From assembly GCA_014237855.1 (NCBI GenBank), contig JABACD010000014.1:1-64000 (forward strand): a stretch of DNA of 64,000 bases, written 5' to 3'. This DNA comes from Planctomycetota bacterium (lineage in GTDB: Bacteria; Planctomycetota; UBA1135; GCA-002686595). The position numbers and the translations under genes were made by a program. Of the stretch, positions 63,022-64,000 are shown piece after piece (within the stretch, counting starts at the first letter, position 1; each line of letters starts with the position of its first letter). The notes under the pieces were generated by a model. That model was not told where the DNA came from and did no database searches. It saw nothing but the letters and a program-made list of their open reading frames with translations.

Positions 63022-64000
63022 CCGTCGTCCTCGTCTTCGGTGCCCAGGTAGCCGAGGTCGGTCAGGGCCGAGCGCATGTCGTCGGTCAGCTCGATGGAGT
63101 TGGGCGGGCGTAGCTTCAGCGTGGACTTGAGATCGTAGGCGCGGCGAATGGCGCTGTTGAGGTCGAGTTCGCCCCGTTCCCGCCTGTCCTGGGAATGCTC
63201 CGTCAGCGGAGAGATGACCTCCGCTGGGTCTTCCCGTGGGTTGGATTGCAGGTCGAAGTACACCGTGGGAGAGAGCTCATTGAAGCGAAAGACCTTTCGC
63301 TCGTTGGAGCGTAGTGCACGTTGGTCTCCACCGTCGATGAAGAGTCCGCTGAGTGCATCCCGTGGAGCCATCTCGCGTCCGGCAAGAAGCGGAGCCAGGT
63401 CGTGGCCCTGTGTGACGAGGCTCGAGGGTCCACCGGTGAAGCCGATAATGGTGGGCATGATGTCAGTGATCTGAACCTGGTCTCCGACAACCTGACGATC
63501 ATCGATCTCTCCCTGCCAGGAGACGATCAGCGGAACCCTGAGCACTTCATCGAAGAGCGTCTTGTTGTGTCCCTTGAAGCCATGTTCAAAGAACTCCTCC
63601 CCGTGATCCGAAGTCAGGATGACCAGGGTGTTCTCCATCATCCCGCGCTGATCGAGGTCATCGAAGATGTCTCGGATGATGTCATCTGTGAAGCGAATCT
63701 CGGCGTCATAGAGCCCGAGTACATGGGCGAGGTCCGCAGGCTTCATACCTGGGCGAATCTCCGGGTTGGACATCAGCCTCCCGTCTGCTGGTCCTGCGTA
63801 GTTACTATCCACGAAGAGCTGCGCATACTCAGCGGGTGGGGTGAAGTCGTAGTGGACATCCCAGAGATGCAAGAACAGGAAGTAGGGCTCCGCAGCGGCC
63901 TCGCGTCCAGCTGCCCAGGAGCTGACCTTCTCGCGTGTTCGTGGCCCGGTGATGTCGTGGTGCGACGGGCCATCTGGAGTGCCGGCGGAGCTGCGGACCT
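63018..64000 (-). CDS. Sulfatase-like protein, C-terminal part (5' end outside window)
   Basis: The frame stays open to the window edge on the minus strand, so the N-terminus and nucleophile motif are not visible (about 326 residues seen). A TTG at 63872 is internal. Visible motifs: F-L-F-L-H-L-W-D-V-H-Y-D-F, T-S-D-H-G-E-E-F-F-E-H-G-F-K-G-H-N, and L-R-V-P-L-I-V-S-W. Near the end is L-T-D-L-G-Y-L-G, followed by an acidic tail like that of the 53364 protein. Strong resemblance to the 16705 and 53364 proteins predicts the same Thr-type active site. Its stop overlaps the GTG of the GT-C gene downstream. Confidence 0.87.
   Translation of the reverse strand, partial: VRSSAGTPDGPSHHDITGPRTREKVSSWAAGREAAAEPYFLFLHLWDVHYDFTPPAEYAQLFVDSNYAGPADGRLMSNPEIRPGMKPADLAHVLGLYDAEIRFTDDIIRDIFDDLDQRGMMENTLVILTSDHGEEFFEHGFKGHNKTLFDEVLRVPLIVSWQGEIDDRQVVGDQVQITDIMPTIIGFTGGPSSLVTQGHDLAPLLAGREMAPRDALSGLFIDGGDQRALRSNERKVFRFNELSPTVYFDLQSNPREDPAEVISPLTEHSQDRRERGELDLNSAIRRAYDLKSTLKLRPPNSIELTDDMRSALTDLGYLGTEDEDDG

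Noticed and set aside
1-64000. Mobile elements, CRISPR arrays, phage or restriction genes
   Set aside because: No transposase, integrase, evenly spaced repeat or restriction/methylation gene was seen; GC and codon character are even along the window.

Overview
The window is about 64 kb of roughly 60% GC DNA carrying around 40 genes. I saw no rRNA, tRNA, insertion sequence, CRISPR array or phage gene. The gene content (many sulfatase-like lipoproteins, several very large FG-GAP/ASPIC-UnbV proteins, many multi-pass GT-C glycosyltransferases, pseudopilins, few clear Shine-Dalgarno sites, frequent TTG/GTG starts) fits an uncultured Planctomycetota-like bacterium. That placement is an inference from gene content, not from a marker gene.

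Layout. 1-9312 (+): the end of a sulfatase, two paralogous large sulfatase-like lipoproteins, a third sulfatase-like lipoprotein and an STT3-like membrane glycosyltransferase. 9309-15848 (mostly -): amidase, B12-binding radical SAM protein, HDOD-GGDEF protein and an LhgO-like oxidase. 16019-18737: a beta-barrel protein, a sulfatase-like lipoprotein and a hotdog thioesterase. 18975-23173 (+): a pseudopilin/PilX-like/HEAT-repeat operon closed by a hairpin. 23370-28981: a signalling block with a membrane HAMP-like protein, a CHASE4-like histidine kinase, a receiver-ATPase protein and an EAL protein. 29347-37849: an ABC-F ATPase and two convergent giant ASPIC/UnbV proteins. 38012-43740 (-): a large sulfatase-like lipoprotein, methyltransferase, metallophosphoesterase-LamG and Ogt. 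44023-48383 (+): GT-C glycosyltransferase, an AhpD-like selenoprotein and an FG-GAP lipoprotein. 48367-53165 (-): a secreted alpha-barrel-like protein, SGNH hydrolase, and the gamma and alpha subunits of a GMC sugar dehydrogenase. 53364-64000: two further sulfatase-like/GT-C modules around a second ASPIC/UnbV-thioredoxin gene.

Main discoveries. (1) The gene at 45608-46144 reads straight through an in-frame TGA inside the CxxC motif of a peroxidase-related/AhpD-like protein (C-H-Y-TGA). Eighteen bases after the TGA comes a hairpin with a GGTCT loop, the same loop and spacing as the E. coli fdhF SECIS as I recall it. This is a strong selenocysteine call. (2) The gene at 56690-59854 also reads through an in-frame TGA (58502-58504), with a perfect 6-bp hairpin whose loop starts 17 bases downstream, in an ASPIC/UnbV protein that also carries a CxxC thioredoxin-like domain. 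Its paralogue in the window has a sense codon there and has lost the CxxC. This is a candidate new selenoprotein family. (3) In every sulfatase-like protein whose active site is visible (six of eight), the Cys/Ser that would become formylglycine is Thr and the motif Arg is His. These are probably not classical sulfatases. All seven proteins of this type end near an L-x-x-L-G-Y motif, and three are translationally coupled or tightly linked to GT-C membrane glycosyltransferases. That suggests a repeated surface-glycan modification module.
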